Notes: a model not told the origin generated them from the sequence alone. A stretch of DNA of 64,000 nt from Hygrophila difformis (GCA_030278955.1 JAOANR010000003.1:29651227-29715226); one strand, 5' to 3'; shown: positions 23,282-36,658, counted from the stretch's first letter. Numbers and translations: made by a program.

Positions 23282-24826
23282 TCCTGCAATCTTCATAGAT
23301 GTGAGGCCAATAAAATCCACATTCGAGGACCTTGTGGGCCGTTCGAGCAGGACCATGGTGACCTCCATATTCTGATTCATGACATTTTCTGACAATTTGA
23401 TAGGCTTCATGCTCGGTCACACATCGCCTGATTATTGAATCGGCGCAGTGTTTGAAGAGATAAGGTTCTTCCCAGAAGTAACTTAATACATCTCGGTTGA
23501 ACTTATTCTTCTGGTGATAGTTCGAAAACTGTGGGGTTATTCCGCATGCCAAGAAGTTAGCGATATCGGAAAACCATGGACAAGCTTGATTGTGCAAATG
23601 CAATGCGAACAGTTGTTCGTCCGGGAACTCTTCATTAACGACTTTTTCCTTTTTATCATTATCTAATCGAGATAAATGGTCAGCAACACCATTATCTCGA
23701 CCTCGCCTATCTTTTATTATGATGTCGAATTCTTGCAACAGAAGTACCCACCTGATTAATCGAGGTTTGGCATCTTGTTTGCTAAACAAGTATCTCAATG
23801 CTGTATGATCGGTGTATACTATGGTCTTCGTACCTATCAGATACTGTCTGAACTTGTCAAACGCGAAGACTACAGCATACATTTCTTTCTCCGTTGTGGT
23901 GTAATTGACTTGGGCCTCATTCAGGGCATGAATTGCGTAGTGAATTACGCAATGTCTCCCATCCTTATGTTGTCCGAGTACTGCACCTACGGCGAGACCA
24001 CTAGCATCGCACATTACCTCGAAAGGTATTGACCAATCGGGTGGTTGCACTATCGGTGCGGAAACCAACATCTTCTTGAGCGTGTCAAAGGCTTGGACAC
24101 ACGCTTCATTTATTAAGAAAGGATTTTCTTTACAAAGTAGGTTAGTGAGCGGCTTGGCAATTTTAGAGAAATCCTTAATGAATCGCCGGTAGAAACCGGC
24201 ATGCCCTAAGAAGCTCCTAACTGATTTGATCGAGTTAGGGAGAGGGAGATTGGAAATGACGGAAACTTTGGCTGGATCAACCTCGATACCTGCACGAGAA
24301 ATGCGATGACCTAACACTATGCCCTCAGTGACCATAAAATGGCACTTTTCCCAATTTAAAACCAAGTTAGTGTCCTCACACCTCTTTAAAATCTTAGCAA
24401 GATTAGTCAAACATTCATCAAACGTATCTCCATATACAGAGAAGTCATCGATGAAGACCTCAATGCATTTTTCGATAAATTCAGAGAATATAGACATCAT
24501 GCATCTTTGAAAAGTAGCTGGTGCATTGCATAATCCAAAAGGCATGCGCCTATAGGCAAAAGTGCCATAGGGGCATGTAAAGGTAGTTTTTTCGTGATCC
24601 TCACTGGCGATCACTATTTGATTGTATCCAGAATAACCATCTAAAAAACAATAAAACGCCCTTCCCGCCAATCGTTCCAACATTTGATCGATGAAAGGTA
24701 AAGGGAAATGGTCCTTGCGAGTTGCCTCGTTCAACTTCCGGTAGTCTATGCAGACTCTCCATCCGGTGACTGGGCGCGTGGCAATTTCCTCCCCTTGTTC
24801 ATTCTGCGTAATGCACATCCCACCCC
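23282..24826 (-). pseudogene. duplicated block of A pol (RT/RNase H/start of integrase) beside B's 3' LTR
   Basis: 1545 bp with about 7 substitutions and one indel (by eye) against 36810-38353, starting at the same base after an LTR end. It encodes RT from [13 protein letters not shown] onward, FIDDFSVYG, RNase H and the [10 protein letters not shown] start of the integrase zinc finger. Unlike the parent copy it has no frameshift. The open frame ends artificially at 24830, where pol sequence (cacatcccacccc) is joined to post-pol DNA. It is not a gene in its own right but a rearrangement product. Confidence 0.9.
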
Positions 24827-25135
24827 ACATTCACCACAGCACACCAAGAACACAACAAAATAAAGACAAAACAAAGGAGTCCGAATGGGTGCTATAAACA
24901 TGGCGAAAACAGGGTTTACCCTGCCCTCCTTGGCTCGGGTCTAGGCACGGGTCCAAGGTTTGGGAGGAGTCCATGAAATCGGTCCATAGTTTCCCCTTGG
25001 AAATGGAGTGCAAGAGTGCGAAGAACACGTGGTGTTCGTTCGGATGAAAGAAAAATGGGGGAGAGAAGGTGAAGAAGTTGGAGGAAGTTGAAATGACAAG
25101 AGAAAGTGAAAAGAAACTGGAGGGGGTGGGGGGGG

Positions 25136-25143
25136 TATAAATA
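25136..25143 (-). promoter_or_regulatory. TATA-like word after pol, element B
   Basis: TATTTATA on the - strand (TATAAATA on +), about 8 bp from the post-pol array and equivalent in place to 16799-16807. Its orientation is less clear than in A. Confidence 0.35.
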
Positions 25144-25150
25144 CTTGAAC

Positions 25151-25465
25151 TTTTGTCGCGGAATCCGAGACTTTGTCGCGGAACAAGGTTCCGCGACAAG
25201 GCACGGCGACATCAGAGAGGTCGCGGAGTTGAGGGTTGGTCGCGGAGTCATGCTCCGCGACAAGGCTACCGCGACAAAGCTCAGTATGGAGACAAGGTCA
25301 ACGCAGATCATGTCGCGGAGCAGGGCTTGGTCGCGAAGTCATGCTCCGCAACAAGGTGCATCGCGACAATCAACAGAGGAAGGTTAGGAACAAAAGAGGG
25401 TTTGTTGCGGAACAGGGCCTGGTCGCGATGCATGACATCGCGACAAAGGACCTTCCGCGACAAAG
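25151..25465. repeat. post-pol half-site array of element B: about four units
   Basis: GTCGCGGA/TCCGCGAC words in F-F-R-R blocks (three clear, one partial), matching the words of LTR B and not those of A. Confidence 0.88.
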
Positions 25466-25819
25466 AATTTTGCATTTTCAAATTTCTTGGACTGGGCCCG
25501 AGTGTGATGTTGGGCCAGAGTCCATTTTATTTGATTTGGGTTGAATAAATTCAATCCAAGTAAATCCAAGTAAATTCAAAATGCTGGGCTAAAATTTAAA
25601 TGATCCACTTGCATGAAATTAGGTTGGGTCAGTTCCATTTATCTGTGAATTTTATTTCGGGTATTAAATTTCTTTAATTTCCGAAAGCGTTTTCTCAGAC
25701 TTATGGAACTAATCCAACCAAGAACTTGGTTTTTCCGTGTTACTCTTTTCTGCTCCTCTTTTTGGTGGTTCCGAACTTCTGCAAGGCAGATAATTGAAAT
25801 GCATTAGATTTTCTCCAAA

Positions 25820-25860
25820 TATCAACATCCTCACATTTAGAGTCTTAGTACTCTAAATGT
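25820..25860 (-). repeat. internal PPT/LTR-junction copy with hairpin, after pol of B
   Basis: tatcaacatcctcacattta at 25820-25839 followed by the ctctaaatgt arm, as in A at 17430-17470. Confidence 0.8.
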
Positions 25861-25963
25861 TTAATTGATCTTTGGGTACTTGCTCGTCATGAAATAAGTA
25901 CTGTAAATATATACTATATATATATATATAAACTAAAATTTTTGTGTTTTTAAATGCTGTTTC

Positions 25964-28900
25964 TTATTGAGTGTAAGCCGGGTCTGCCACTGCTTGGCTT
26001 TCTTTCTCCGGATCGAACTGTCCGAGGTACTCTTTCAATCGTTGTCCATTCACCACTATATCGCCCCTATCAGTTCGGATCCTGACAGCTCCGTTTTTGA
26101 ACACCTCTAGTACTTCATGTGGTCCTTCCCATCTAGATTTGAGCTTTCCGGGGAACAGCTTCAACCTAGTATTGAACAATAACACATGTTGGCCAACATA
26201 AAAATACTTAGGTTTAATCCGGCGATCGTGCAACTTCTGGGTCCGCTCCTTGTAAATTCGAGAGCTTTCATAAGCTTGCGCTCGTATTTCCTCAATTTCA
26301 TTGAGGTCCAACTTACGTTTGCTCTGAGCAACTTTCGGATCGAAGTTAAGCGTTTTAACGGCCCAGTAAGCTTTATGCTCTAGCTCTACGGGCAAATGAC
26401 AGGCTTTTCCGAAGACCAGCCTATATGGAGACATCCCGATGGGAGTCTTATATGCTGTGCGGTATGCCCATAGAGCATCATTGAGCTTACGTGCCCAATC
26501 CTTACGGGTTATCCCGACAGTGGCTTCGAGTATGTGTTTGATTTCGCGATTGGATACTTCGACTTGACCACTAGTCTGAGGATGGTAAGGCGTGCCTATC
26601 TTATGGAGGATCCCATTTTTACTCATTAAAGTTTCAAAACCTTTATTAATAAAGTGTGTTCCTCCATCAGATATCACCACCCTAGGTACGCCAAACCGAC
26701 TGAAAATGTTGTTCTTGAGGAACTTGATGACTTGGCTACCATCATTGGTCGGTAATGCGACAGCCTCGACCCATTTGGATACGTAATCGACAGCTACCAA
26801 GATATAGTAGTTTCCACCAGATGGTGGAAACGGTCCCATGAAGTCAATGCCCCATACATCAAAGATCTCAAGTGTGAGAATCCCCTTTTGAGGCATCTCA
26901 TCCCTCTTGGAGATGTTTCCTAATCTTTGGCATCTGTCACAGCCCTTAACAAATGTCCTGCAATCCTCATAGATTTGAGCCCAATAAAATCCACATTCGA
27001 GGACCTTGTGGGCCGTTCGAGCGGGACCATGGTGACCTCCATATTCTGATTCATGGCATTTTCTGACAATTTGATAAGCTTCATGCTCAGTCACACATCG
27101 CCTGATTATTGAATCAGGGCAGTGTTTGAAGAGATAAGGTTCTTCCCAGAAGTAACTTAATACATCTCGTTTGAACCTATTCCTCTGATGATAGTTCGAA
27201 AACTGTGGGGTTACTCCACACGCCAAGAAGTTAGCGATGTCGGAAAACCATGGACAAGCTTGATTATGCAGATGCAACGCGAACAACTGTTCGTCCGGGA
27301 AATCTTCATTGACGGCTTTTTCTTTTTTATCATTATCTAATCGAGATAAGTGGTCAGCAGCACCGTTATCTCGACCTCGCCTATCTTTTATTATGATGTC
27401 GAATTCTTGCAACAGAAGTACCCACCTGATTAATCGAGGTTTTGCATCTTGTTTGCTAAACAAGTATCTCAATGCTGTATGATCGGTGTATACTATGGTC
27501 TTTGTACCTATCAGGTACTGTCTGAACTTGTCAAACGCGAAGACTACAGCATACATCTCTTTCTCCGTTGTGGTGTAGTTAACTTGGGCTTCATTCAGGG
27601 CATGACTTGCGTAATGAATTACGCAGTGTCTCCCATCCTTATGTTGTCCAAGAACTGCGCCCACGGCGAGACCACTAGCATCGCACATTACCTCGAAAGG
27701 CAGTGACCAATCGGGTGGTTGCACTATCGGTGCAGAAACCAACATCTTCTTGAGCGTGTCAAAGGCTTGGACACACGCTTCGTTTATTAAGAAAGGATTT
27801 TCTTTACAAAGCAGATTAGTGAGCGGCTTGGCAATTTTAGAGAAATCCTTAATGAATCGCCGGTAAAAACCGGCATGCCCTAAGAAGCTCCTAACTGATT
27901 TGATCGAGTTAGGAAGAGGGAGATTGGAAATGATGGAAACTTTGGCTGGGTCAACTTCAATTCCTGCACGAGAAATGCGATGACCTAACACTATGCCCTC
28001 AGTGACCATAAAATGGCACTTTTCCCAATTTAAAACCAAGTTAGTGTCCTCACACCTCTTTAAAATCTTGGCAAGATTGGCCAAGCAATCTTCGAATGTA
28101 TCTCCATACACAGAGAAGTCATCCATAAAGACCTCAATGCATTTTTCGATAAATTCAGAGAAAATAGACATCATGCATCTTGGAAAAGTAGCAGGTGCAT
28201 TGCACAAACCAAAAGGCATCCGTCGATAGGCAAAAGTGCCGTACGGGCAAGTAAAAGTGGTTTTATCATGGTCTTCACTGGAAATAACAATCTGATTATA
28301 ACCAGAATAACCATCCAAAAAGCAATAAAACTCTCTCCCTGCCAACCTCTCAAGCATCTGATCAATGAATGGCAATGGAAAATGGTCCTTGCGTGTGGCC
28401 TCGTTCAGCTTCCGGTAATCGATACAAACTCTCCATCCGGTCACTGGTCTGGTTGCAACCTCTTCTCCTTGCTCATTCTTGGTTATGCACATCCCTCCTC
28501 GTTTGGGTACGACCTGCACTGGGCTAACCCATTTGCTGTCAGAGATAGGATAGATTATACCAGCATCTAAGAGCTTGATAACTTCTTTCCTTACCACTTC
28601 CTGCATAAGGGGGTTCAATCGCCTCTGAGGTTGACGGAAGGGTTTAAACTCTTCTTCCATTAGAATCCTGTGCATGCAAATAGAAGGGCTTATTCCTTTT
28701 ATATCAGAAATGGTCCAACCTATTGCATGTACATGTTTCTTAAGAACGACCACCAGAGCATTTTCTTGCTCTTGGGAGAGCTTAGCCGAAACAATCACGG
28801 GTAACTTTTTATGTTCTGCGAGAAACGCGTACTTGAGATGATCGGGTAGTGTTTTAAGTTCAAGCTCTGGTGGACATTCAACGGAAGGGAGTAGTTTGCG

Positions 28901-31900
28901 AGAATTGGGTAGTGGGAGAACAGATTTACCTTCGGGATCCTGCATCAGTACAGGATCCTCTTCCTCCTCTTGGTTGGCGTCATCATGGAATTCGATGCCG
29001 TTAAATTCCTCCAAATCCCCTGTTTCGGGATCGGCAAAGTGAACGGCTTTGCATCCTTTGTGCTCCACGCCAGCAGGCTTCAGTACCTGCTTTGATAGTT
29101 CATCCAGCATCATTTCACAATCAAGTTCAGAGTCTGGCTCTTCCCTAACTATTACATTTTCAAATGAAAAACAAGAACTGTCATTCGGAAATTTCTGCAA
29201 TTTCTCCATATCAAAGATGATCTCCTCGCCATCGACCCTTAAGGTGACTTTTCCGGATTTAGCGTCAATCAGTGCACCACCAGTGGCTAGAAATGGGCGT
29301 CCAAGGATAAGCGGCATTTCAGAATCCTCTTCAATGTCGAGGACGATGAAGTCGACCGGGAAAAGAACCTGCCCGGTTTTGACCACAACATCCTTGAGGA
29401 TTCCTACGGGCTGAGTGATCGATCTGTCTGCAAGTTGCAGTCTCATCTTGACCGGTTGAATTTCTCCAAGCTTAAGGCGAACAGCCATAGCTAGTGGCAT
29501 CACATTGATGCTTGATCCTAAATCACAAAGCCCCATACTCACTTTGGCCTTTCCGAATTGTACTGGAAGTGTGCAACATCCGGGGTCCTCTTTCTTTTCA
29601 GGCATTCTCCTCTGAACGATGGCACTGCATGTGCTGTTGAGAATAATTACCTCTTCCTGCTCAACCTGCCTTTTTCCTGAAATCAATTCTTCCAAGAACT
29701 TAGCATAGATGGGTATTTCGGAAATCATTTCTGTGAGAGGAATGGTTATCTCTACAGACTTTAATCGTTGCAGAAATTTCTTGAATTTAAGATCATGTTC
29801 TTTATTTTTAAGCCGCGCAGGATAAGGAATCCTGGGCATGTACTTGTTATTAGCAATTTTTGGTGGTGAAGGGAAGGAAGTTGTACCTTCAGCTGTACCC
29901 TTATCTGTTTCAGCCGTTTCAGGCGCAGCTTCAGTCTGCAATTCGGCTGTCTCTTTTTCCGCTTCGTTCCCATTATCAGCTTCCTTACCAGCATTGTCAA
30001 CAATATCATCTTCTTCATATTCCGCTCCAGTATCTGCTCCCTTTGGTCCAGCTAGTACTCTTCCAGATTTCAAGGTTATTGCCTTGCATTGCGGGTTCTT
30101 TTCCGCAGTACTAGGCAATGTTCCTTTGTCCCTTTTCTGCATCTCATTAGCCATCTGTGTAACTTGGGTCTCCACATTTCTGATGGAGGCTTGCAGTTGA
30201 TTGTTGATCTCTTTCTGACTAGTGATGAAATCAGTCATCAGATTCTCAAGCCTTGAAGGAGGCTTTTGATTCTGATTCTGATTTTGATGCTGATTCTGAT
30301 TCCACTGGCCTTGGTTTGGGACAAACTGAGGCTGGAAACTCTGATTGGGCTGAAAGTTCTGGAAATTCTGAGGCGGCCTCTGCTGGATCTGAGGTTGGAA
30401 ACCTGGATTCTGAAAATGTTGGCCCCTGTTCTGATTGAATCCTTGGTTCTGCTGAGGATTGAATTGCTGCTGTGGCTTATTCAAGAGATGTGAGTTCAAG
30501 GCGTTGTTGTTTGAGTAGGACAAATTCGGGTGTCTATTTGGAAAAGCTCCTGCATAGTTACAGCTCTCAGCTGTGACTTGCTCGCATGTGTCAGTTGCAT
30601 GAGCGCCTTGACACAGTCCACAGATCACATCAGTTTGCTGTCCCTGCGCAGAACTTCCAACTCCTTGATTTACAGACAACGCTGCCACTTGCTCTTGAAG
30701 CTTTTCAATGTCTGACTTCTCTACTGTACCTACAGCACATAAACTACGAGGGGGAGTGAGATTACCATCATCAGTTAGAACAGAACGGTTTACACTCATG
30801 GCTTCAATCTTTGCCCAGGCTTGGTCCATCGGTATGTAAAGCAAATGTTGACCACCAGCAGCATCAAGCATGGATTTCCATGCTGGAGTCAGACCACTGT
30901 AGAACTTTCTTAATCTCTCCCAGTCATGGAAGCCATGTTGAGGACACTTTCTGAGTAGGTTGAAGAATCTTTCCTTTGCATCATACAAGGACTCGTCTGG
31001 TTTCATCTTGAATTCCGCAATTTTGGAGCGGCATTCATCCACCTTGGACTCCGGGAAGTATTTTGCTAGGAAGTTTCTGATCACATCTTCCCATGTAGAC
31101 TTCTGATTTACGGGCAGTGACTTGTACCATGTTCGTGCTCCGCTTGTCAGAGAGAAGGGGAATAGCCTTAGTCGAATAGTGTTTGCGGGTACATCACGAT
31201 TCTTGATCGTGTCACACAATTCTAGGAAGGTTTGCAGGTGATCATGGGGATCTTCATGACTTGCTCCGGCAAACTGGTTGCTCTGGACTAGATTGATTAG
31301 GGCCGGTTTCAGTTCGAAGTTCCTGGCCAGGAATGGAGCTTGTCCAGGAATGTTCAGATATGGCTCTAAAATCGGCTGCATGTAATCAGCAGCAGCTGCT
31401 GCTTGATGATTGTTCTCAGGCCCGCCTTGGTACTGCTGTGGGTAGTAGTTCTGAGGCATGAAATAGTTCCTCGGATCATTGAAATCATTCGGATTCTGGG
31501 GATTCTGATGGGGGTTATGGTATTGCTGATTCTGTTGGTTTGGGAAATTTTGCTGATTTGGTTGGTTTTGGTTGTTTGGTGGGTTTTGGTTCGGGTTGGG
31601 AGGGGGTGGCTCGAAGTGCTGCTGCTCCATGTTTGGTGGATTCCCACCTCCTTGTATGATCTGGGGAGGGGGGTCATCCAAATCATCATGATCAGCATCT
31701 TCGGGGTCTTCCTCAATGTTGTGAAGTGGGGGATTGGGTTGAATGATTGGTGGGATGTCAGGGTTTGCCATTTCGGAGATATCGCTGCTGGTGCTTGGCG
31801 AAAGTAATGCCTGTCGTTCCCATTCCCTTCTTCGTTTAGTCTCCGCCCTAAGACGTCGAGCTGTCTTTTCTATCTCTGAATTAAACGGGATCTCGGCTGG

Positions 31901-31921
31901 CGTCTGCTTCCTCCTTTGCAT
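25964..31921 (-). CDS. Athila gag-pol polyprotein of element B, intact (1985 aa)
   Basis: Single open frame encoding everything an LTR retrotransposon needs for reverse transcription and integration. Approximate residues: basic N-terminus 1-50; Pro/Asn/Gln-rich linker 60-170; gag 200-370; a CCHC-like knuckle near 432 ([13 protein letters not shown]); a Gln/Asn-rich stretch 480-580; aspartic protease near 799 ([10 protein letters not shown], with DLG in place of the usual DTG/DSG); reverse transcriptase about 1130-1320 with FMDDFSVYG near 1265 in place of YVDD, as in Athila relatives; RNase H about 1400-1530; integrase with an HHCC finger (about 1620-1660), core Asp/Asp/Glu (GIDF, SDGGTHF, SNREIK) and a C-terminal domain to 1985. 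The start codon lies about 140 nt after the primer site. No stop or frameshift is visible, unlike A. Whether gag and pol are made by cleavage alone is unknown. Confidence 0.95.
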   Translation of the reverse strand: MQRRKQTPAEIPFNSEIEKTARRLRAETKRRREWERQALLSPSTSSDISEMANPDIPPIIQPNPPLHNIEEDPEDADHDDLDDPPPQIIQGGGNPPNMEQQHFEPPPPNPNQNPPNNQNQPNQQNFPNQQNQQYHNPHQNPQNPNDFNDPRNYFMPQNYYPQQYQGGPENNHQAAAAADYMQPILEPYLNIPGQAPFLARNFELKPALINLVQSNQFAGASHEDPHDHLQTFLELCDTIKNRDVPANTIRLRLFPFSLTSGARTWYKSLPVNQKSTWEDVIRNFLAKYFPESKVDECRSKIAEFKMKPDESLYDAKERFFNLLRKCPQHGFHDWERLRKFYSGLTPAWKSMLDAAGGQHLLYIPMDQAWAKIEAMSVNRSVLTDDGNLTPPRSLCAVGTVEKSDIEKLQEQVAALSVNQGVGSSAQGQQTDVICGLCQGAHATDTCEQVTAESCNYAGAFPNRHPNLSYSNNNALNSHLLNKPQQQFNPQQNQGFNQNRGQHFQNPGFQPQIQQRPPQNFQNFQPNQSFQPQFVPNQGQWNQNQHQNQNQNQKPPSRLENLMTDFITSQKEINNQLQASIRNVETQVTQMANEMQKRDKGTLPSTAEKNPQCKAITLKSGRVLAGPKGADTGAEYEEDDIVDNAGKEADNGNEAEKETAELQTEAAPETAETDKGTAEGTTSFPSPPKIANNKYMPRIPYPARLKNKEHDLKFKKFLQRLKSVEITIPLTEMISEIPIYAKFLEELISGKRQVEQEEVIILNSTCSAIVQRRMPEKKEDPGCCTLPVQFGKAKVSMGLCDLGSSINVMPLAMAVRLKLGEIQPVKMRLQLADRSITQPVGILKDVVVKTGQVLFPVDFIVLDIEEDSEMPLILGRPFLATGGALIDAKSGKVTLRVDGEEIIFDMEKLQKFPNDSSCFSFENVIVREEPDSELDCEMMLDELSKQVLKPAGVEHKGCKAVHFADPETGDLEEFNGIEFHDDANQEEEEDPVLMQDPEGKSVLPLPNSRKLLPSVECPPELELKTLPDHLKYAFLAEHKKLPVIVSAKLSQEQENALVVVLKKHVHAIGWTISDIKGISPSICMHRILMEEEFKPFRQPQRRLNPLMQEVVRKEVIKLLDAGIIYPISDSKWVSPVQVVPKRGGMCITKNEQGEEVATRPVTGWRVCIDYRKLNEATRKDHFPLPFIDQMLERLAGREFYCFLDGYSGYNQIVISSEDHDKTTFTCPYGTFAYRRMPFGLCNAPATFPRCMMSIFSEFIEKCIEVFMDDFSVYGDTFEDCLANLAKILKRCEDTNLVLNWEKCHFMVTEGIVLGHRISRAGIEVDPAKVSIISNLPLPNSIKSVRSFLGHAGFYRRFIKDFSKIAKPLTNLLCKENPFLINEACVQAFDTLKKMLVSAPIVQPPDWSLPFEVMCDASGLAVGAVLGQHKDGRHCVIHYASHALNEAQVNYTTTEKEMYAVVFAFDKFRQYLIGTKTIVYTDHTALRYLFSKQDAKPRLIRWVLLLQEFDIIIKDRRGRDNGAADHLSRLDNDKKEKAVNEDFPDEQLFALHLHNQACPWFSDIANFLACGVTPQFSNYHQRNRFKRDVLSYFWEEPYLFKHCPDSIIRRCVTEHEAYQIVRKCHESEYGGHHGPARTAHKVLECGFYWAQIYEDCRTFVKGCDRCQRLGNISKRDEMPQKGILTLEIFDVWGIDFMGPFPPSGGNYYILVAVDYVSKWVEAVALPTNDGSQVIKFLKNNIFSRFGVPRVVISDGGTHFINKGFETLMSKNGILHKIGTPYHPQTSGQVEVSNREIKHILEATVGITRKDWARKLNDALWAYRTAYKTPIGMSPYRLVFGKACHLPVELEHKAYWAVKTLNFDPKVAQSKRKLDLNEIEEIRAQAYESSRIYKERTQKLHDRRIKPKYFYVGQHVLLFNTRLKLFPGKLKSRWEGPHEVLEVFKNGAVRIRTDRGDIVVNGQRLKEYLGQFDPEKESQAVADPAYTQ

Positions 31922-32064
31922 AGAACAACGGCTTCAATAATGACAGTACCTGTACAATCCCCAGGTTAGAAGTGGTTCTGAAGGTGAATATTTATAATTA
32001 TATGTATAGGCTAATCTAGGAGCAATGAGGAATGTAATTCTCTAAATAAAACGGCGCTGCATCC

Positions 32065-32082
32065 TCCCCGGCAACGGCGCCA
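32065..32082 (-). promoter_or_regulatory. primer binding site of element B (tRNA-Asp)
   Basis: On the - strand TGGCGCCGTTGCCGGGGA directly follows the 5' LTR and is complementary to the 3' end of plant tRNA-Asp, the primer typical of Athila elements. Confidence 0.9.
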
Positions 32083-34990
32083 TGAAACTTTTGACAATTT
32101 CCGTCCCACGAGCATTTTCTAAAATATACCAGGTTAGATTTATTACATGAAAAGAGTTATGATTTACGGGAAGGGGTTTAGGGATATATATATTAAGCTT
32201 AATAGTCTTTTTATTACTCAAGTATGGTGCTTTGGTTTCGAATGGCGCTGTGGTCCTCTCTGTCATGAAATGTTGACAAATCTCATGGCACAGCCGGGAT
32301 AAATTGACCTTCAGCCTGTCACACTGAGGATCCCCGGCAAATATGCCATGATACTTCTCATCAATCCTTGTCATAAGATTTCCTGCCCTGAAACTTTTGA
32401 CTGATTCCCACTACATGAGTATTTTCCGAAAAATCATGATCCTGGTTTAGATTTTATTTAATGAAATCAATTTATGATGGCGGGGTTGTGATTAGGGATA
32501 TATTTATAAGTAGTCATGTTTTTATTGCTCGTGTTTAAGAAACTGTGCCCCCGAAAGCGCACGGTGTCAAAAATTGCAGTAATTTATAGTAAGACCGGAT
32601 CGTTCACTGGAGGATGTGCGATAGAAGCAGGTCCCACGTCGTTTTACTAGATTTTCCATTCGTATTGCTCAATAGGTTTGAAAGATGATTAATATCTACT
32701 GACATGAATTTAAACTAGATCTTGAAAGCAGTTAAATTAATCTACAAAGCAAATAAATCTATTCTAGAAAGCGGATAAAAATTATTCTAAGAATGCAGTA
32801 AACATTATCTATGAAAGCAGGGAAAAGGTGCATTGTGCCAACCGTGAAGCTGAATCACAATGTAGACAGAAAGGACAGGAAGAAAAGAATGAAAATTGGA
32901 CAAGAGTGAGATACAGCAATATTAAACTTCCATTTTTATACGCAGATCTTTGTTTGGGATAATTCTATCAGATAGCTGATTCTCATGCTCTCAATAATGC
33001 TTTCCCTTTAACAGACAGGTACTTGCAATATGAGTTTACATGTTCTTAAGACCGCAAATTCTAAGATACCACAGATTTGTAACTGCCCTGGCCTGGGTGT
33101 GTTACTTCATCTGTGGTGGAAAAGCAACACCCGACACATCATTTATGGAAATGTCAAGTACCACTATCATTCTCCCATGTCACACCCAAAGATTTGAATT
33201 AAGCCCTAAACTATCCCTTAACTGTCAATCCTAGTAGCAGTTACACAACTCTCAATACAACCGAGTGACCTCTAATGAAAGCGGTTAAAAGAAAGCGGTA
33301 AAGAAAGCATTTAAAACCTATCACTCGGAGGTTTTGAAAATCTGACCCTGGTAGTAAAAGACAGCTCCCCATCAGGATGAAGGAGTACGGATCAAGAATT
33401 CCCGGCTCTCAGTGAACCACTATTGTGTTCACTTCCTTCCGGGTGATTATGAGATACAAACTAATGAAACGAACTAATAAATTAGTTCGTTCCGGATGCA
33501 CTCACTCAGGGCTCAAAAGTAGGCTTTGGCAGAAGAGGATAGCAGTTGAAAGAAAACTCAACCCTATCTTGGAAAATAACCAAGGCCTGGATGATGTTCC
33601 TCTAAGATTATTTACTACACTGTATTTGAATCCAAGTGGACCCCATCTCGGTGTAGCACTTAATCTTACATTTCCATCAACCAGCAATTTTGGAAAATAA
33701 TGGATTTGAAAATCATTCCCTGTCAGGTACTAGACTCTCAGTTAAAACACAGACCCTTTCAGTCTAGGCGAGACCTAATCGCTGAATCTGCTTCTAATTT
33801 CCCAAAATACAACCCTTGACAGGATATGAATTAGTCATAACTGAAGAATTTATCCCTTACTCAGATCCGGATTTTTTAAAGAGGTTTTTGTTGGAAATTT
33901 ATAAAGCAATATCTGTTTAAGATCTAGACTTCTATTGTCCAAGGGAAGGATCCCAAAATAATTACAGACCACAATAGTATATAATATTATCATGCATAAA
34001 GATATATGGAAGTGTAAAATTAATTGACCCAAAATATAAATGCGGGTCTAGACAGAAGGTGAAACACAGACATGAAGTAGTCAAGGGACCAAAGTAATGG
34101 CAGAATAATCAGGTGGACTGTAAACATCTACTGTCCAATTTCCCAATTACTCGGATGGAGCGAATTTAGACAGCTTAGACCCTATAATGGTGGTGTCAAC
34201 ACCAGTTGGGCCTCCACTGTCTGTGAATTCGGATAAAAACCTACATGCTTCCCTTCTATAATGATCATCAGTTGGCATTGACTGATGCCAACTGACTCCC
34301 AGTACGGATTGGAATTTAGGTTTGGAAATTAAGATAATAATAAAAATAAAACTGTATCTGGATGGGAGTCAGCCGAGCAGCTATCATAACCCCGGATGGG
34401 CGAACCGCCAAGGCTTCCACTGACAATCGTCCAGACCATGCAAAATAACAATTAGTAACTAATACCCAGAATACGAGCTAGTTATCCATGAGGGAGTACC
34501 CGCCAACATTAGTCTGATGTATTCTTTACTAATGGTTCCACACAACACACAAAGACAAAATAAATAAGAAATAAAAGAAGATCCCTTGTATGAGAGACAT
34601 TGGTTTCTCATGCAAGGTTGTGGATTGGGTCCACATGTGATGGTCTTAAATAATCCTTCCTACCATAATTAATTACAGTCCAGATTATCTGTTTAAGCCA
34701 TCAAGATTTTGTTTATACAAGAGTGTTTTAATGGCAATTGAACAAAGGTCCTTTAATCATGATGATTGTCGATGTTTGATTATTACTAATCTCAATCCTT
34801 AATCATTAATGAGTCAAGGGTTCAATTAATTAAGTGATGCAAATGGAGAATCAAAATTTGGGCAGCATAACACCCTATATTGCAATTCCAGAATGTTACA
34901 TCCTAACCCGTGGGGTTATGATGTGAGTGTTGCAATATAAAATAGGAAGAGAATGAAGGTTGTTTGAGATTAAATAGAGGGAGAGGAACC

Positions 34991-35527
34991 CTTGTCGCGA
35001 TATCATAAATTTTGTTGCGGACCGAGGTCCGCGACATGGACATCCCGACAAGTTTTTAGAATTTTTGGCAGCATAACACCTCTTTGTCGCTATGCAAGAT
35101 TTTGTCGCGGAACGTGGTTCCGCGACAAGAGTGACATCGCGACAAAGTGTTTTCAGAAAATTCCTAAAGCATTTGAACCTTTGTCGCTATGCATGGAAAT
35201 TTTGTCGCGGAACGTGGTTCCGCGACAAGGTGTTCCGCGACAAAGTGTTCAAAGATCAAGGAACAAGGCATAATTTTTCTGTCTCAGAATGGGATTTTGT
35301 CGCGGAACGTGGCTCCGCGACAAGATGATTCCGCGACAAAAAGCCATGAAGACAAAATGCAAGAGTTTGGCTCCTTTATCGCTATGCATGGACAGTTTTG
35401 TCGCGGAACGTGGCTCCGCGACAAGGTATTCCGCGACAAAGGGTTTGAAATTATGGAGACAAGTGTCTTGAAACACCTTGGTCGCGGAACAGCCATTTTG
35501 TCGCGGAACGTGGTTCCGCGCGCAGAA
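34991..35527. repeat. half-site array 1 of LTR B (right)
   Basis: Same six-block array as 21464-22000, with a few substitutions (for example gtcgcgg to gttgcgg in block one). Confidence 0.9.
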
Positions 35528-36180
35528 GGCGGTTGGCGCCCAAGGTGGTTCAGGACAAAAGTCAGAAAAAGCAGAAATCAACAGTGGCATGCAAACAGCG
35601 TGATCTCACCCTATTTCAGATCAAAAAGCTATTCTAAGCTAAAAATAAGCAAGAAACATTCAAAATAAAGAAGAACATGCCTAAACAAAAATAACAAGGA
35701 TGGGCAGAATATTAAAATAAAGCAGCAGTCCTAATCTAGGGTTTGATCACACATCCACACAACATTATCCATAAAATGCTAACAGTAAACATAAATAGGC
35801 ATAATGGGGGTCAAGAGACCCCAAAACGAAAAAGAAAGCATAAATCCATGGGGTGTGAGACCCATTTCATGATTTGGGACACAAATGATGAATGTTTTCC
35901 CATATTATTGAAGAGGTATTGTTAATACCCATGATTTGGGTATTACAAACCCTAAAACAAGAGTTTAGAAACCAAAACATGGTATAAAAATGGCTATCTA
36001 AGCAACTGTGAACAGTAAAAATACTAAACTAAGCTAAACTAAGAGCAAAAATTAAATAATACATGAAAATAAACCTAAACTACTCTACCTAAGGAAGAAC
36101 TCCTAAGCTTGCCTTCAAGAGCTCTACAAAGATTTCAATCTCTCCAACTAGCCAACTCTTAGCTCATGGGAGGCACCTCA

Positions 36181-36189
36181 TATTTATAG
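36181..36189 (-). promoter_or_regulatory. TATA box of LTR B (5' copy, the one that would drive gag-pol)
   Basis: CTATAAATA on the - strand, about 70 bp beyond array 2. Confidence 0.6.
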
Positions 36190-36258
36190 AAGTGTAACCC
36201 TAAGCCCATGGGCCTTGATTCTAGCCCATTGTGTCTTAAGACATCACACACATCACAG

Positions 36259-36505
36259 CTTTGTCTCGGAGCATCAAGTTGGTCGCGGAACACACTGCAT
36301 GTGGCAAGGCTTCTCGACTGGGTCTTGTGTCTCTAATTGTGCATCTTGGTCGCGGAACATGCCTTTGTCGCGGAGCATGCCATCGCGACAAAGGTCATCG
36401 CGACAAAGGGCTTGGATGGTCTCCTCTTCATCTGGGCCACTTGGTCGCGGAACCCCTCCTTTGTCGCGGAACACTGCATCGCGCCAAGGGGCTTCCGCGA
36501 CAAAG
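36259..36505. repeat. half-site array 2 of LTR B (right)
   Basis: Same as 22731-22978; one F site is better preserved here (gtcgcgg versus gtcgcag). Confidence 0.88.
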
Positions 36506-36625
36506 GTCTTCCTGGGCCTGCTGGATTGGGCCAGATGGGCCGAAAATATTCTTTTTGTGGGCTTTTCTATCTTTTTCCCATCTTTTTGTTTCCTTTTCTT
36601 TTTCTCATGTTTTTGGATTTTTCTA

Positions 36626-36658
36626 ATATAAATATGTAATAAAATTACATATTTATGT
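36626..36658 (-). repeat. U3 hairpin, LTR B (right)
   Basis: 15-bp arms with one C-to-T change in one arm. Confidence 0.8.

Larger units (their letters stand above)
24827..25963 (-). other. truncated post-pol 3' region of element B
   Basis: Homologous to 16470-17559 of A: PPT-like copy and hairpin (25820-25860), half-site array (25151-25465), TATA-like word (25136-25143), then leader-like DNA. It stops at 24827, so about 3.3 kb that A has beyond this point (F-box fragment, true PPT) is missing. Confidence 0.85.

Noticed and set aside
23232..24830. Independent 532-codon reverse-transcriptase gene
   Set aside because: Both ends are artificial: one runs into an LTR, the other starts at an illegitimate junction; it is a duplicated piece of A pol.
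24831..25199. Separate gene on the - strand after B pol
   Set aside because: Low-complexity Pro/Ser/Phe frame crossing the rearrangement junction region; the A counterpart has no matching frame.
32042..32374. 110-codon frame at the LTR B/leader border
   Set aside because: Crosses the primer binding site and LTR end; the matching frame in the other LTR is only the LTR copy.
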